Origin: Deltaproteobacteria bacterium
Lineage (GTDB): Bacteria; Desulfobacterota; Binatia; UBA12015
Assembly (NCBI GenBank): GCA_029262355.1
Contig: JAJCZO010000389.1
Coordinates: forward strand, 1-63,454
DNA length: 63,454 nucleotides
Reading direction: 5' to 3'
A program made the position numbers and the translations under genes. The notes beneath the pieces were generated by a model that saw nothing but the letters and a program-made list of their open reading frames with translations, made no database searches and was not told the origin of the DNA. Shown piece by piece: positions 9,401-16,627 of the stretch (position 1 is the stretch's first letter; every line of letters begins with the position of its first letter).

Positions 9401-10791
9401 CGATTGGAACGGTTCGGGACAACCTGCTGACGGACTCGGCCGGTACGGGACTGCGCGTCGACACCTCGGGCGCCGTGCTCTTGCACAACGGGTTCAACGC
9501 CAACGGCGCGTCGTTGGTTCCAGAGAGCTACCTCTTCTGCGCCGGGTGCGTTGCCAACGAGACCATCGTCCCCGAGTACGTGAACCCCGCAGGTACCGAC
9601 GGCATCCTCGGCGGCGCCCACTGGGAGGAAGACGATTTCCGGTTGTCGCAGATCGCGGCGGGCCAGGCCCAGGAGAGCGCCGCCGTCGGCTTCGGCTCCG
9701 ACCTGGGCTCGGCGCTGGGCATCGACGGAAGCACCGCCACGACCGGCACCCTCGACAGTGGCATGGTCGATCTGGGCTACCACTACGACTCGTCGCTGAG
9801 CGCCCTCCCCTCACCTGGCTACACGGCACTCCCGCTCGACGTTTTCTACGTGAACGCAGCGACCGGCGACGATGGACGCTCCCGCGCGGAAGCGAACTCC
9901 GACCTGAAACCCTGGCAGACGCTATCCCACGCGCTCGGCGAGCTGGTGCCCGGCGACACGCTCTTGGTGGCCGAGGGCACCTACCCCGAGGCGGTCCAGG
10001 TCGACGTGCGAGACGTCACGATCCGAGGAAGCGGTGCGGCTGCCACGACGATCCTGGAGCCGAACGGACCGATCCTGACTCTCACCCGCCGCGACCAACG
10101 GCGCGATGGCATCCGCGTCCGAGCAACGGGCGTGAGCATCGAAAACCTGTGGATTCGTGGGGCCCGCCGGGGCATCGCGTCGCAGGGAACACCGGATGGA
10201 CTGTCGATCGAGGACGTCTTGGTAACGGGCTCCGACCGCGACGGGATCGCCGTCGGCAACGCAAACGGCATGTCGCTTTCGGGGGTTATGGTAACCGGGA
10301 GCCGCAGGTATGGTGTCTACGTGCGAAAGGCGACCGGATTCCAGATGCGCGACAGCGACGTCTACGCCAACGACCGCGGCGGACTCGCACTGAGTCGCAC
10401 GGACGCCGAGATCACCTTCGTCACGATCTACGGAAACCGCGATGGCGTGCGCAGCACCCGAAGCACGATCACGTTTCGAGACTCCATCGTCGCCGGGAAC
10501 ACGCGGCACGGCTTCCGCGCCCGAGCCGGCGACCCGGTCACGCTCGACTACACTCTGTTCGGACTCAACGGGCGTGCCGATGTCTCGCCCACCTCGCTCG
10601 GCCTCGGCACCGGGGTTCAGCTCGATACGGACCCCATGTTCGTCGATGCGGCCGCCGGAGACCTCGACCTTCAGCTCTCGAGCACCGCGATCGACGCCGG
10701 CTCCGACCTCGCGAGCAATCTCGGTGTGACCGGATCGGCTACCGGCGGCGCCATGGACAACGAAACAGCCGACCTGGGAGCACACCGATGA
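3472..10791 (+). CDS. Giant secreted right-handed beta-helix protein with seven tandem modules
   Basis: A 2439-aa exported protein. Residues 1-36 form a signal peptide (hydrophobic core AALLGSTIIVASLISIGA, cleavage near APAFA). Seven modules follow, starting near residues 37, 386, 724, 1071, 1418, 1772 and 2123. Each opens with a (F/Y)(H/Y)VD..TGDD..S..A...TPW.TI..A sequence, runs through parallel beta-helix (PbH1/NosD-like) coils, and closes with a DISGSTRTD...ADLGFH-type sequence. Modules 1-5 carry a Y(V/L)RNNL...(W/Y)GI motif and most carry VVAFNTV and GEVRDN; module 6 is weaker (VKNVLSYANGEWGV) and module 7 lacks these. No lyase catalytic motif, PEP-CTERM or membrane anchor is visible. 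A surface-fibre or glycan-binding role is inference. The GTG start is fixed by the signal peptide, since no ribosome site is visible. Confidence 0.85.
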   Translation: MKIHGESPWARPGLAALLGSTIIVASLISIGAPAFALDFHVDAATGDDARSALEAQSPTTPWATINHALSAVDTSLERHTIRVQAGTYSETAASSFDNVALRAMGGVVTIIPPGLDSGLDIQHANILIEGITIEGGTHGIRAENADGLVIRRCTSVGASSDGFHVEITAGITIENSRTISAGRSGMLLKHSSLAYLRNNLSYDNGEWGINFENSNPGDPQPPLSTGNVVAFNTVAFNGAAGGGGVRLKNAVGDVRDNAITNNTGAGLRIDTPGASVQNILLSANTGLPVSPEDYALGGGMLAGAPLYVDPAGSDTTLGGVATFADDVFALAPSSPAVDAGTGAVGDRDIDGSTRQDLAADTGTADLGFHTGASNSGGPPAVPVGPATYHVDDDIGLDARTSIEAQDANTPWKTIGKALGPQGAKANDTVLVAAGIYPESVSTPAGPISILGSGSVELTPDPGDIGIEVSHPGVLLDGLDVTGGLHGIRGTGADGLVVRDCETTGQSANGVMIVDTTGATIESSRADGAGGRGIYLQRSSQIYVRNNLVTDSDDWGIHFDAAGATTATDNVVAFNTVSGNGLIAVGSGGVRFENATGEIRDNIIANNTGRGVKTNTAGSTVHHNDVFGSATDYDSETGTEPIFWSNLAVDPAFVGAADYRLTAVSPAIDTGSGDVANVDISGSATESGVADSAVADLGFHPNAGTSTGAPPLAPGPPPVLPGEGAVHYVDCATGSDTATKLQAQVPGTPWATIGHAVDELGFGEVIEVADGICNEPATVEIDQDGVALRGQSALGTTVTAPTGQNTFNVQADDVTLEGFLIETDHRGVLVAPGGGGPDLHRVVLRGLQVKAPLAGSIASDAIFVRDTVDGVIENCRIQDSLSRALHLRRIQNAYVRNNLVQGSTDYGIHLDDELGSGSCDGNVIAFNTVTGNGNGIRFQTCTGEVRDNLVISNSGTGVKTDTAPVYVHHNDIFDNPTRFDTLGGQEPAVWDNLTALPRFTGTFQLSESALAQGEDSPAIGAGSGLVGSVDISGSTRTDDVADDGTANLGYHWGAGASTGRPAIQPPPGGPGPYTYYVDDGTGDDTRSRYDARDPTTPWQTIKRALEPDGAASDDTVSIAAGIYTDTSESNAPNVTLIASGAVTVTPAPGKVGLRINHAGFAVVGLAFQGGLHGLRATNADGLLVQNCSFSGQTANAIRTVTTSGVVIDSNTTHNANGTAILLDETDTAYVRNNLVVGAGEWGIHLANGSGPAVAANNIVAFNTVYGAGRLSQSGAIRLQKATGEVRDNILSTNDDRAVKTDTAPVYAHHNVLFANAIPFESANGQEPTLWANPIADPQFIDAPGGDFALRQVPVEPLPTSPAVDTGSALVIAADISGSTRTDAAIDTGVADVGWHDAASASTGAPPPATDVVPEPGSGSSFYIDPVSGLNAHTYSEAQSPGSAWETISYALTQASPGDVIRLLPGVYEEQVDITKDALTIVGDGALGDAVLLPPTIEVGITVQNALETRIENLVIQGGSQGIRAEAADGIRITGVVVAAPSTDGIHFVDTLGGFIDSCRVSGAGGTGLKLETSSILYVRNNLVYANGEWGISIDHTTGAGISFANVVAFNTVHQNHDGIRLLEASGEVRDNTITGHVDLGLFLGGPFIIAHHNNFATNTRDRDRDAAYSSLISGWSVLGKNPRYVDPAGADGILGGLGWEDDDFHLKRLAAGESHESPMIDAGSDVVGLLDIGGTTATTQEGDAGTADVGFHYGAPAAVVAPAWAPTPGTVATTYYVSSSLGDDTRSDVEATNRSTPWETVQYAVSRANQSDTIVMLPGEYLGEVSVNVDGLTLQADEPGTAYFLPAAHTAIVVSATDVTLDGLVVRGGTTGIANSTGGDDLRVTNCAVADQSTDGIRITDASGVTVENSITTGALFSGVLLRRVTDATVKNVLSYANGEWGVSLDNTPGTEPLSTGNLVAHNTLTLNGVGNGRLLNAIGTVRDNLLTDSAGTGLRVDTSGAVLLHNGFNANGASLVPESYLFCAGCVANETIVPEYVNPAGTDGILGGAHWEEDDFRLSQIAAGQAQESAAVGFGSDLGSALGIDGSTATTGTLDSGMVDLGYHYDSSLSALPSPGYTALPLDVFYVNAATGDDGRSRAEANSDLKPWQTLSHALGELVPGDTLLVAEGTYPEAVQVDVRDVTIRGSGAAATTILEPNGPILTLTRRDQRRDGIRVRATGVSIENLWIRGARRGIASQGTPDGLSIEDVLVTGSDRDGIAVGNANGMSLSGVMVTGSRRYGVYVRKATGFQMRDSDVYANDRGGLALSRTDAEITFVTIYGNRDGVRSTRSTITFRDSIVAGNTRHGFRARAGDPVTLDYTLFGLNGRADVSPTSLGLGTGVQLDTDPMFVDAAAGDLDLQLSSTAIDAGSDLASNLGVTGSATGGAMDNETADLGAHR

Positions 10792-11150
10792 GACTGCTTC
10801 GCACGGTCGTTGCCACGTTCGTGCTGTCGGCGGCAATGCTCCTTCCGAGCATCCCCCAGGACGTCGATGCGCAGCGGATCTACAACCCCAAGCGACTGCG
10901 GTCGCGCGCCGAGCCGGCGTCGCGGGGGCGCGTGACCCGGGATCCCCGCAAGGCACCCACCCAGCCGCGCCAACCGGCGCGGCGACGGGCACTGATTCCC
11001 AATCCGGAGCCGCGCTACAAAGGCGGCAGCGGCTACACCAAGCGCGGGAAGTACTACTACCAAGACCCGAAGCAGATCCGAGCGGGTGGGAACCCAAAGC
11101 GCCGCGTCGAGCGCGTCAAGATTCCGCATCCGAACAAGAAGCTTCGCTAG
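10788..11150 (+). CDS. Small, very basic secreted protein coupled to the giant
   Basis: A 120-aa product that starts at the ATG inside the ATGA overlap with the giant gene's stop, so it is probably translated in step with it. MRLLRTVVATFVLSAAMLLP is a signal peptide with likely cleavage after VDA. The mature part is rich in Arg, Lys, Pro, Gly and Tyr (for example RYKGGSGYTKRGKYYYQDPK), has no cysteine and is probably disordered. Such a polycation could bind polysaccharide, lipopolysaccharide or the acidic beta-helix partner; that is inference. I recognise no family. Confidence 0.7.
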   Translation: MRLLRTVVATFVLSAAMLLPSIPQDVDAQRIYNPKRLRSRAEPASRGRVTRDPRKAPTQPRQPARRRALIPNPEPRYKGGSGYTKRGKYYYQDPKQIRAGGNPKRRVERVKIPHPNKKLR

Positions 11151-11160
11151 CCGGCGCATC

Positions 11161-12447
11161 TCACTCGCTGATCGATTCGAGCTCCCGACCTCGCGTTTCG
11201 GGAAACAGGACGATCACGAACACTCCCAGGGGAGCGAGCAGGCTCAGGAGCGGCAACACCGTCGTGAGCTCCAGGCCAGAACGCATGCCGACGGTTGCGA
11301 GCGCCAGCCCACCCGCAGCCCCCACCGTTTCCATCATGGTCTGGAGCCCGGTGGACGTCCCTCGATAGGCCGTTGGGAACAGTTCGGTCGCGAGCGCGCG
11401 CAGGATCGTCGTGCTCGCGGTAAGCGAAAGAACCAGTAGGCTCCAAGAGATCACGACGAACACCCCGTCGGTGCGGAAGAAGCCCCACGCGAGCAACGGG
11501 AACACGCCAATGAAGGCCGCGCCAACCACCCGGCGGCCGACGATGTCGCCAAGCCGCCCGGCGAGAATGTTCCCCAGCACCCCGAGCGCGCCCGCGGTGA
11601 GAACCAGCAGCGAGTACTGGCCAGGCTCCCATCCTCGATGCACGAGGAGGAACTGCGCTGTGAACTGATAGGCGCTCCCCATCGACGCCGCGGTGAGCAG
11701 CCCGAGCAGCGCGATTCCCGCGGCGCGTGCCGGGAACCGCCGGATGAGCAGCCGGAACGGCTCGAAATATCCCGCGAGCGCTCTGCCCCCGCCGTCCGCT
11801 TGCGTCGCAAACCGTCGAGTCTCCGGCACACCGCGCCTAAAGCTGCCGAGGAAGAGCACCGGCAGGACACCCATGACGTACAGAGCGCGCCAGCCGAACG
11901 GAAGGTACTCGACCCACGCGAACAGGATCGCCGAAAACCCGTGACCGAGCGACGCGAGAGCCCCGAGCATTCCGATGGCCCACCCCCGGTGAGCCGCCGG
12001 CAGCTCTTCGGCGACCATCACGAACGCGACGGTCGCCGCGGTCAGCATGAAGGTCCGGGTCAACAGCTGGATCGCCACGAACTGCGTCGCGGTCTGGCTG
12101 AACGCCGTGAGCAGCGTACCCAGACTGAGCATTGCGACCGAGGCGAGGAACACGCGGCGACGACCGATCCGATCAGCGAACGGCACGACGAAGAACGCAG
12201 GCAACGCGCCCAGTCGGATCATCCCCGTGAACCCCCCGAGATCCGACTCTCCGATCTCGAGACTACTGGCAATGAACGGGAGCGCCGCGGTCAACAAAGA
12301 GAAGTCGTAGTTCTCGAAGAACAGGGCCAGCGAAACGAATCCGAGAAGTCGAACATGCTGCGGTTCGAGATCGGGAATCCGTCCGAGAAACGGCGGGATC
12401 CACCATGGTCGACGAGACGCGGTCGGCGTGGGAGCGGCCTCGGACAC
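11161..12447 (-). CDS. MFS transporter (sugar/organic-acid porter type)
   Basis: A 428-aa inner-membrane major facilitator with twelve predicted membrane segments. The family loop between helices 2 and 3 reads PFADRIGRRRVFL, and the equivalent C-terminal loop reads RLGDIVGRRVVG. The protein ends LFPETRGRELESISE, the PETKG motif of sugar and aromatic-acid porters. The substrate cannot be told from sequence. The start codon is GTG. Six bases upstream lies TAGTCT, a possible -10 element, and there is no Shine-Dalgarno, so a leaderless message is possible. Divergent from fabI with 82 bases between. Confidence 0.85.
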   Translation of the reverse strand: MSEAAPTPTASRRPWWIPPFLGRIPDLEPQHVRLLGFVSLALFFENYDFSLLTAALPFIASSLEIGESDLGGFTGMIRLGALPAFFVVPFADRIGRRRVFLASVAMLSLGTLLTAFSQTATQFVAIQLLTRTFMLTAATVAFVMVAEELPAAHRGWAIGMLGALASLGHGFSAILFAWVEYLPFGWRALYVMGVLPVLFLGSFRRGVPETRRFATQADGGGRALAGYFEPFRLLIRRFPARAAGIALLGLLTAASMGSAYQFTAQFLLVHRGWEPGQYSLLVLTAGALGVLGNILAGRLGDIVGRRVVGAAFIGVFPLLAWGFFRTDGVFVVISWSLLVLSLTASTTILRALATELFPTAYRGTSTGLQTMMETVGAAGGLALATVGMRSGLELTTVLPLLSLLAPLGVFVIVLFPETRGRELESISE

Positions 12448-12529
12448 GCGCCCAGACTAGCTGCACTCGAGGCCGATCGCGACGCAGCGACTCGATTGCA
12501 TCTCAACGCCCCTGTGCCATAAGCGCGCC

Positions 12530-13300
12530 ATGGGTACGCTGTCGGGGAAGCGGGCACTCGTGCTCGGCGTAGCAAACGAGCGCAGCATCGCGTGGGGTAT
12601 CGCGCAGGCGCTTGCGAACGAGGGAGCACATATCGGTCTCACCTACGTCGGCGAGACGCTCGAGCGCCGCGTCCGGCCCCTTGCCGAGAAGATAGGCGCC
12701 GACGTGCTCGGCTCGTGCGACGTGACCGACGATGGCCAGATCGAGCAGCTCTTGGGCGAGGTCCAGAGCCAGTGGGGGCGGCTCGACGTGCTCGTGCACG
12801 CGATCGCGTTCGCGCAGCGCGACGATCTGACGGGCCGTTTCGTCGATACGAGCCGCGAAGGCTTCCGCCTGGCCCTCGACGTCAGCGCCTACTCGCTGGT
12901 CGCGCTCACGCGCGCCGCCATGCCCCTGCTCTGCGAGAGCGGCGGGTCCGTCCTCACCCTCACGTTCGCGGGCAGCGAACGCGTCTTTCCGAACTACAAC
13001 GTCATGGGCGTCGCCAAGGCGGCTCTCGAATCCTCGGTCCGCTACCTCGCCGCCGACGTGGGCCCCGACGGCGTCCGCGTCAACGCCATCAGCGCCGGCC
13101 CCATCAAGACGTTGTCGGCCGCTGGCATCCGCAACTTCCGCGACATGCTACACGTCGCCGAAGAACGCGCCCCGCTGCGCCGAAACGTCAGCGCCGACGA
13201 TGTCGGCCGGCTCGCCGCCGCCCTCGCCGGCCCGGCCGGCCACGGCGTCACTGGGCAGGTGCTCTACGCCGACGGCGGCCTCAGCATTCTCGGAGTGTGA
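12530..13300 (+). CDS. fabI: Enoyl-[acyl-carrier-protein] reductase (NADH), FabI type
   Basis: Carries out the last reduction in each round of type II fatty-acid elongation. At 256 aa it is a classic FabI-length short-chain dehydrogenase. GVANERSIAWGIAQAL near residue 13 is the FabI-specific nucleotide-binding loop, and YNVMGVAK gives the Y-x6-K catalytic pair. SAGPIKTLSAAGI is the FabI substrate-loop sequence and DGGLSILGV the C-terminus. There is no clear Shine-Dalgarno; CATAAG lies six bases before the ATG and could be a -10 box. The next frame, a 43-aa membrane peptide, starts one base after the stop. Confidence 0.95.
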   Translation: MGTLSGKRALVLGVANERSIAWGIAQALANEGAHIGLTYVGETLERRVRPLAEKIGADVLGSCDVTDDGQIEQLLGEVQSQWGRLDVLVHAIAFAQRDDLTGRFVDTSREGFRLALDVSAYSLVALTRAAMPLLCESGGSVLTLTFAGSERVFPNYNVMGVAKAALESSVRYLAADVGPDGVRVNAISAGPIKTLSAAGIRNFRDMLHVAEERAPLRRNVSADDVGRLAAALAGPAGHGVTGQVLYADGGLSILGV

Positions 13301-13301
13301 G

Positions 13302-13433
13302 ATGGCACACATGATCGTCCTCGTTCTCACGACCATCCTCGGCGCGGCCGGACTCTGGCGACTCAACGCGTGGGCGGAGCAAGCTCCGGACGCGGGGCCT
13401 CGACCGAAACCGCCGCAGGACGAGCTCGAGTGA
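13302..13433 (+). CDS. 43-aa single-pass membrane peptide downstream of fabI
   Basis: A short frame starting one base after the fabI stop, with GGAG six bases before its ATG (inside the end of fabI). The sequence MAHMIVLVLTTILGAAGLW is one hydrophobic helix, followed by a short polar, proline-rich cytoplasmic or periplasmic tail ending PKPPQDELE. The last 71 bases overlap the 3' end of the convergent tolC-type gene. No family is recognised. The good ribosome site and coupling to fabI support it, but its size makes the call provisional. Confidence 0.5.
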   Translation: MAHMIVLVLTTILGAAGLWRLNAWAEQAPDAGPRPKPPQDELE

Positions 13434-14886
13434 CGGCGGACTTCCCCCGTCCGACCTGCTCGGCACCGAGCACCCGCGCCAGCCTTGCCAGCGACACGTT
13501 GAAGTCTCGAACCGACTCGTAGTAGCTGCTCGACACCCGAGCGTAGTTGCCAAGCGCGTTCAGAATCTCGCTCGCGTCTCCGATCGCGAGATCGAAATTC
13601 GTGACCGTGAGAGTGAGAATCGCGCGCCCCGCCCTCCGACCATCATCCAGATCGGTCACCGCCTTGCGACTCTCCACCACCGTTTCGTAGGCGCTCACGA
13701 GTTCGACGGCGAGGCCGCTCCGCGCCTGCCGGCGACGGGCCTGGAGCTGCCCGAGCTCCGCGCGCGCCTTCTGCACCTTGGTGGCCGTGATGTGGAAATT
13801 CAAGGGCCACCGCACGGTGAGAAAACCCCCCGGGCCGCGTAGAAAATTGAAATTGTCGTTCGCAAACGGATTGAGCTGTCGATCACGATCAGGCGCGTAG
13901 GAGTACCCGAAGTAGCCCGTGAGCAACAGATCGGGGAAGTACTCCGCCTCGGTGCGCGAGAGCTCGCTCGCCTGCGCCTCGACGCCCTGCTCGATCTGCC
14001 GCCAGGTCGGGCTGACCTCGTACAGTTCGGCGAGGTAATGCTCGAGCGGCTCCAACACTGCAGGCTCCGGGTCGAGTAGACGTTCGCGCACGTCGAGCGC
14101 CGAGCCCGGCTCACCGCCGGCCAGGACCCGCAACGCTCCGAGCGCCGCCTTCTCGCCCGCAACGAGCTTCGGGATCTCCTTCGCCGTCTCGGCACGTCCG
14201 ACCCGAAGGTAGAGGATATCGAGCTCCGTCACGTCGACGTCGCCGTCTTCTCGTCGCTCGCGCGCCGTCTCGAGCGCATCGTCGAAACCGTCGCGCGCCT
14301 CCTCGAGGATACCGACCACGGACCGGGCGAGGACGATGTTGTAATACAAGGTCTTGGTCTGCTCGATGACCGTCGCCTCGAGCCCGTCGTGCTCGGCGAT
14401 CTTCACGCCAACGGCGTGCGTGGCGGCCTCGATCCCGGACGTGATCTTGCCCCAGGTGTACAGGGGCTGGACGAGCTGAATCTCCACTCGATTGAAGGGA
14501 CCGAACGCCCTGGTGTCGACGGTGTCGGGAGACTCGAGCACATTCCCGCGTGCGCGGCGCGCATAACCGAAGTTGCTCGTCGCGGTGAGCTCGGGGAGGA
14601 ACGACGACGCCTTCGCCTGCTGGAGGTCCGCTTCCTGACTCACGACCGCCCAGCGTGAAACGTCGAGCTCCGGAGCAGCCTCGATGGCACGCTGCACGAA
14701 CTCCTCGACTCCCAGTCGTTCGAGCGCGGGCGCACGAGGCCCGTCCGCAACCGCCGACGACGCCCCGAGGACGGTCACCGAAGCCGACGGCGCGCCCTCA
14801 CGGGCGCGGGCTGGGTCACCGACCGCCTGCGACAACAGTAACGCCGAAGCCAGGACGAACGTCCCGCGTGCCACTCCCACCGTCAT
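13363..14886 (-). CDS. TolC-family outer-membrane efflux channel
   Basis: A 507-aa outer-membrane factor with an N-terminal signal peptide (MTVGVARGTFVLASALLLSQ) and two outer-membrane-efflux repeats, each a long coiled-coil helical pair with a beta-barrel segment (for example VEIQLVQPLYTWGKI and LTVRWPLNFHITATKV). TolC trimers give ABC or RND exporters an exit duct across the outer membrane. It is last in an operon after an ABC ATPase, an MlaC-like protein and an ABC-2 permease, and so is probably the channel for that exporter. The ATG at 14886 is preferred to an upstream GTG at 14940 that overlaps the permease, because the signal peptide begins there. Confidence 0.85.
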   Translation of the reverse strand: MTVGVARGTFVLASALLLSQAVGDPARAREGAPSASVTVLGASSAVADGPRAPALERLGVEEFVQRAIEAAPELDVSRWAVVSQEADLQQAKASSFLPELTATSNFGYARRARGNVLESPDTVDTRAFGPFNRVEIQLVQPLYTWGKITSGIEAATHAVGVKIAEHDGLEATVIEQTKTLYYNIVLARSVVGILEEARDGFDDALETARERREDGDVDVTELDILYLRVGRAETAKEIPKLVAGEKAALGALRVLAGGEPGSALDVRERLLDPEPAVLEPLEHYLAELYEVSPTWRQIEQGVEAQASELSRTEAEYFPDLLLTGYFGYSYAPDRDRQLNPFANDNFNFLRGPGGFLTVRWPLNFHITATKVQKARAELGQLQARRRQARSGLAVELVSAYETVVESRKAVTDLDDGRRAGRAILTLTVTNFDLAIGDASEILNALGNYARVSSSYYESVRDFNVSLARLARVLGAEQVGRGKSAVTRARPAAVSVEAPRPELAPPTR

Positions 14887-14917
14887 CGCCGCCGACGTCC
14901 CTCTCGCTCCCGTCCTC

Positions 14918-16015
14918 TCAGCGCGCGCTGTGACGCGCACGAAACAGCCGCATGCCGACCACCAGGGTCACGAGCCCGTAGCCGAAGATCACGGCCACCG
15001 ACCCTTGGATCGCCTCTAGTCCCCGGTCTCGTAGCACAAGATCGTTCATCCCGCGCATGGCCCAGCTCGTGTAGATGGCGGGCTGCACATCGCGCATCCA
15101 CTCCGGGACGAACTCCGGAGGGAACCAAAGCCCGCCCAGAAGAGAGACGAGCATGACGACCGCCAGGCTGAGCGGCTGGGTCTGCTCGCGCGTGCGGGCC
15201 AGGCCGGCCACCACCAATCCCACGGACACCGTGGTGAACACCATCGCCGCCGACAGCGCGAGGAGTGCACTCGGCGACGGGCCCAGAGACACGCCGAAGA
15301 ACCAATGCGCCCACACAAAAAGCACGAGCATCTGAACGAGGCCGAGGACGAATCGCGCCCCTAGCTTCCCGAGCACCATCCAGGTGAAGCCGGCGGGCGC
15401 GACCAGGAGCCGAGGCAACGTCCCCCAGTCGCGCTCGTCGTGGAGCGCCATCGAAGTGCCGAAGATCACGACGATCAGAACGAACAGCAGCGCGAAGCCC
15501 GGTACGTTCTCGTCGAACGAGTTCACCTCCCGGCGACTGCCCGTCAGGCTGATCTTTTCGACGACGATGAGGTTCTCCGACAGGGGGTCGGCCAGCGCCT
15601 GCGCCTCTTGATCCATCAAGAGGAGAAGGACGCGAATGGCCTGGAGTCCGTAGGCCTGCGCCGGATCGGTGAGGAGTTCGATGTCGCCCGGCTGCCCCTG
15701 CAGGTAGCTTCGGCTCAGTCCGATCGGAAAGACCAACGCCGCCGCCGCGTCGTTGTCGTCACGAACCAGCCGTTCCGCCTCGGACCGGCTCACCGTGCGA
15801 ACCTCGGCGTGCTCACCGAGCAGCTTCGTGAACGCGGTCGCGACCGGCCCCTCATCCTCATCGACGACGGGGAGGAGGAGTCGCGTGCGATCCCCATTGT
15901 CGAGAAGCGCTCCGGCGATGAGGCTGATCACCAGGATCGGCACGACCATCGCTCCAATGAGCGCGACCCGATCGCGCACGATCAGTCGCAGGTCTTTCCA
16001 GAAGACGGCGACCAT
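14918..16015 (-). CDS. ABC-2 type export permease
   Basis: A 365-aa inner-membrane permease of the ABC-2 family (YhhJ-like export type). One membrane helix at the N-terminus (ALIGAMVVPILVISLIAGAL) is followed by a periplasmic domain of about 150 residues (DEDEGPVATAFTKLLGEHAE and onward). Five or six helices follow from about residue 175, including LFVLIVVIFGTSMALHDERD, the conserved junction after the large loop. It probably dimerises and works with the ATPase encoded at 16627-17559. The gene starts four bases after the MlaC-like gene ends. The substrate is unknown; the MlaC-like partner makes a lipid plausible. Confidence 0.85.
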   Translation of the reverse strand: MVAVFWKDLRLIVRDRVALIGAMVVPILVISLIAGALLDNGDRTRLLLPVVDEDEGPVATAFTKLLGEHAEVRTVSRSEAERLVRDDNDAAAALVFPIGLSRSYLQGQPGDIELLTDPAQAYGLQAIRVLLLLMDQEAQALADPLSENLIVVEKISLTGSRREVNSFDENVPGFALLFVLIVVIFGTSMALHDERDWGTLPRLLVAPAGFTWMVLGKLGARFVLGLVQMLVLFVWAHWFFGVSLGPSPSALLALSAAMVFTTVSVGLVVAGLARTREQTQPLSLAVVMLVSLLGGLWFPPEFVPEWMRDVQPAIYTSWAMRGMNDLVLRDRGLEAIQGSVAVIFGYGLVTLVVGMRLFRARHSAR

Positions 16016-16018
16016 CGC

Positions 16019-16627
16019 TCAACCCGCGGGCTTGGATTCCTTCTTCTTGCCGTGCAGCTTTCGCTCGAGCCGGTCCATCAGCTCGTCGAACGAGCTCTTC
16101 TTCAGCGCCTTCCCGAACTGAGCCTGAAAGTTCGCAGACAAGCTCACGTCTTCGATGAAGATGTCGGTCGCCTGCCAACCCGCGCCAGCCTTCTTCAGGT
16201 CGTAATCGACCTCGAAACGATCCCGCGGCGTCACGATCTGCGTGCCGATGTGGGCGGTGTCTCCCTGAATCTCCTCCTCCGTGAACGCGAAGTCGGGGGC
16301 GTCGAACAGAAGAAGACGCTGCACGTAGGTCCGCACGAAGAGATCACGGAAGAGCGCGAAAAAGCGCTCCTGCTGCTCGGTGGTCTTGCCGTCGAGATGC
16401 TTCCCCATCGACTGTCGGCCGAGCGCTTTCGTGTCGAGGAAATCTCGCAGGAGCCCCTTCAACGATTCGAGCTTCGAATCTCGATCGCCCGGCCCCGTTA
16501 CGATCTGATTGGAGGACTTCAGGATCTTCTGCGTGGTCTGCATCGGGCCGCCCGGCACGTAGGCCACCGAGATGCCAACAGTCGCCACGACTCCCAGAAG
16601 GGCCGCAGCCTGGACCGAAATGCGCAT
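16019..16627 (-). CDS. MlaC/Ttg2D-like periplasmic lipid-binding protein
   Basis: A 202-aa protein whose hydrophobic N-terminus (AAALLGVVATVGISVAYVPG) exports or anchors it. The body matches the MlaC (toluene-tolerance Ttg2D) fold: RQSMGKHLDGKTTEQQERFF followed by FRDLFVRTYVQRLLLF is the characteristic family region, and a beta-sheet part with GWQATDIFIEDVSLSANFQA comes near the end. MlaC proteins shuttle phospholipids across the periplasm. Here the gene sits between an ABC-2 ATPase and its permease, with no MlaD, MlaE or MlaF nearby, which is unusual. Its start overlaps the ATPase stop (TGATG), so translation is coupled. Confidence 0.8.
   Translation of the reverse strand: MRISVQAAALLGVVATVGISVAYVPGGPMQTTQKILKSSNQIVTGPGDRDSKLESLKGLLRDFLDTKALGRQSMGKHLDGKTTEQQERFFALFRDLFVRTYVQRLLLFDAPDFAFTEEEIQGDTAHIGTQIVTPRDRFEVDYDLKKAGAGWQATDIFIEDVSLSANFQAQFGKALKKSSFDELMDRLERKLHGKKKESKPAG

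Noticed and set aside
7453-9783. Long minus-strand open frame inside the giant gene
   Set aside because: High G+C removes stops from the antisense frame. It lacks a ribosome site and domain motifs, while the plus-strand frame has a signal peptide and clear repeats.
3582-9900. Regular repeats considered as CRISPR or satellite DNA
   Set aside because: The units are about 1.05 kb, open in one frame and diverged at DNA level while keeping protein motifs, so they are protein modules.
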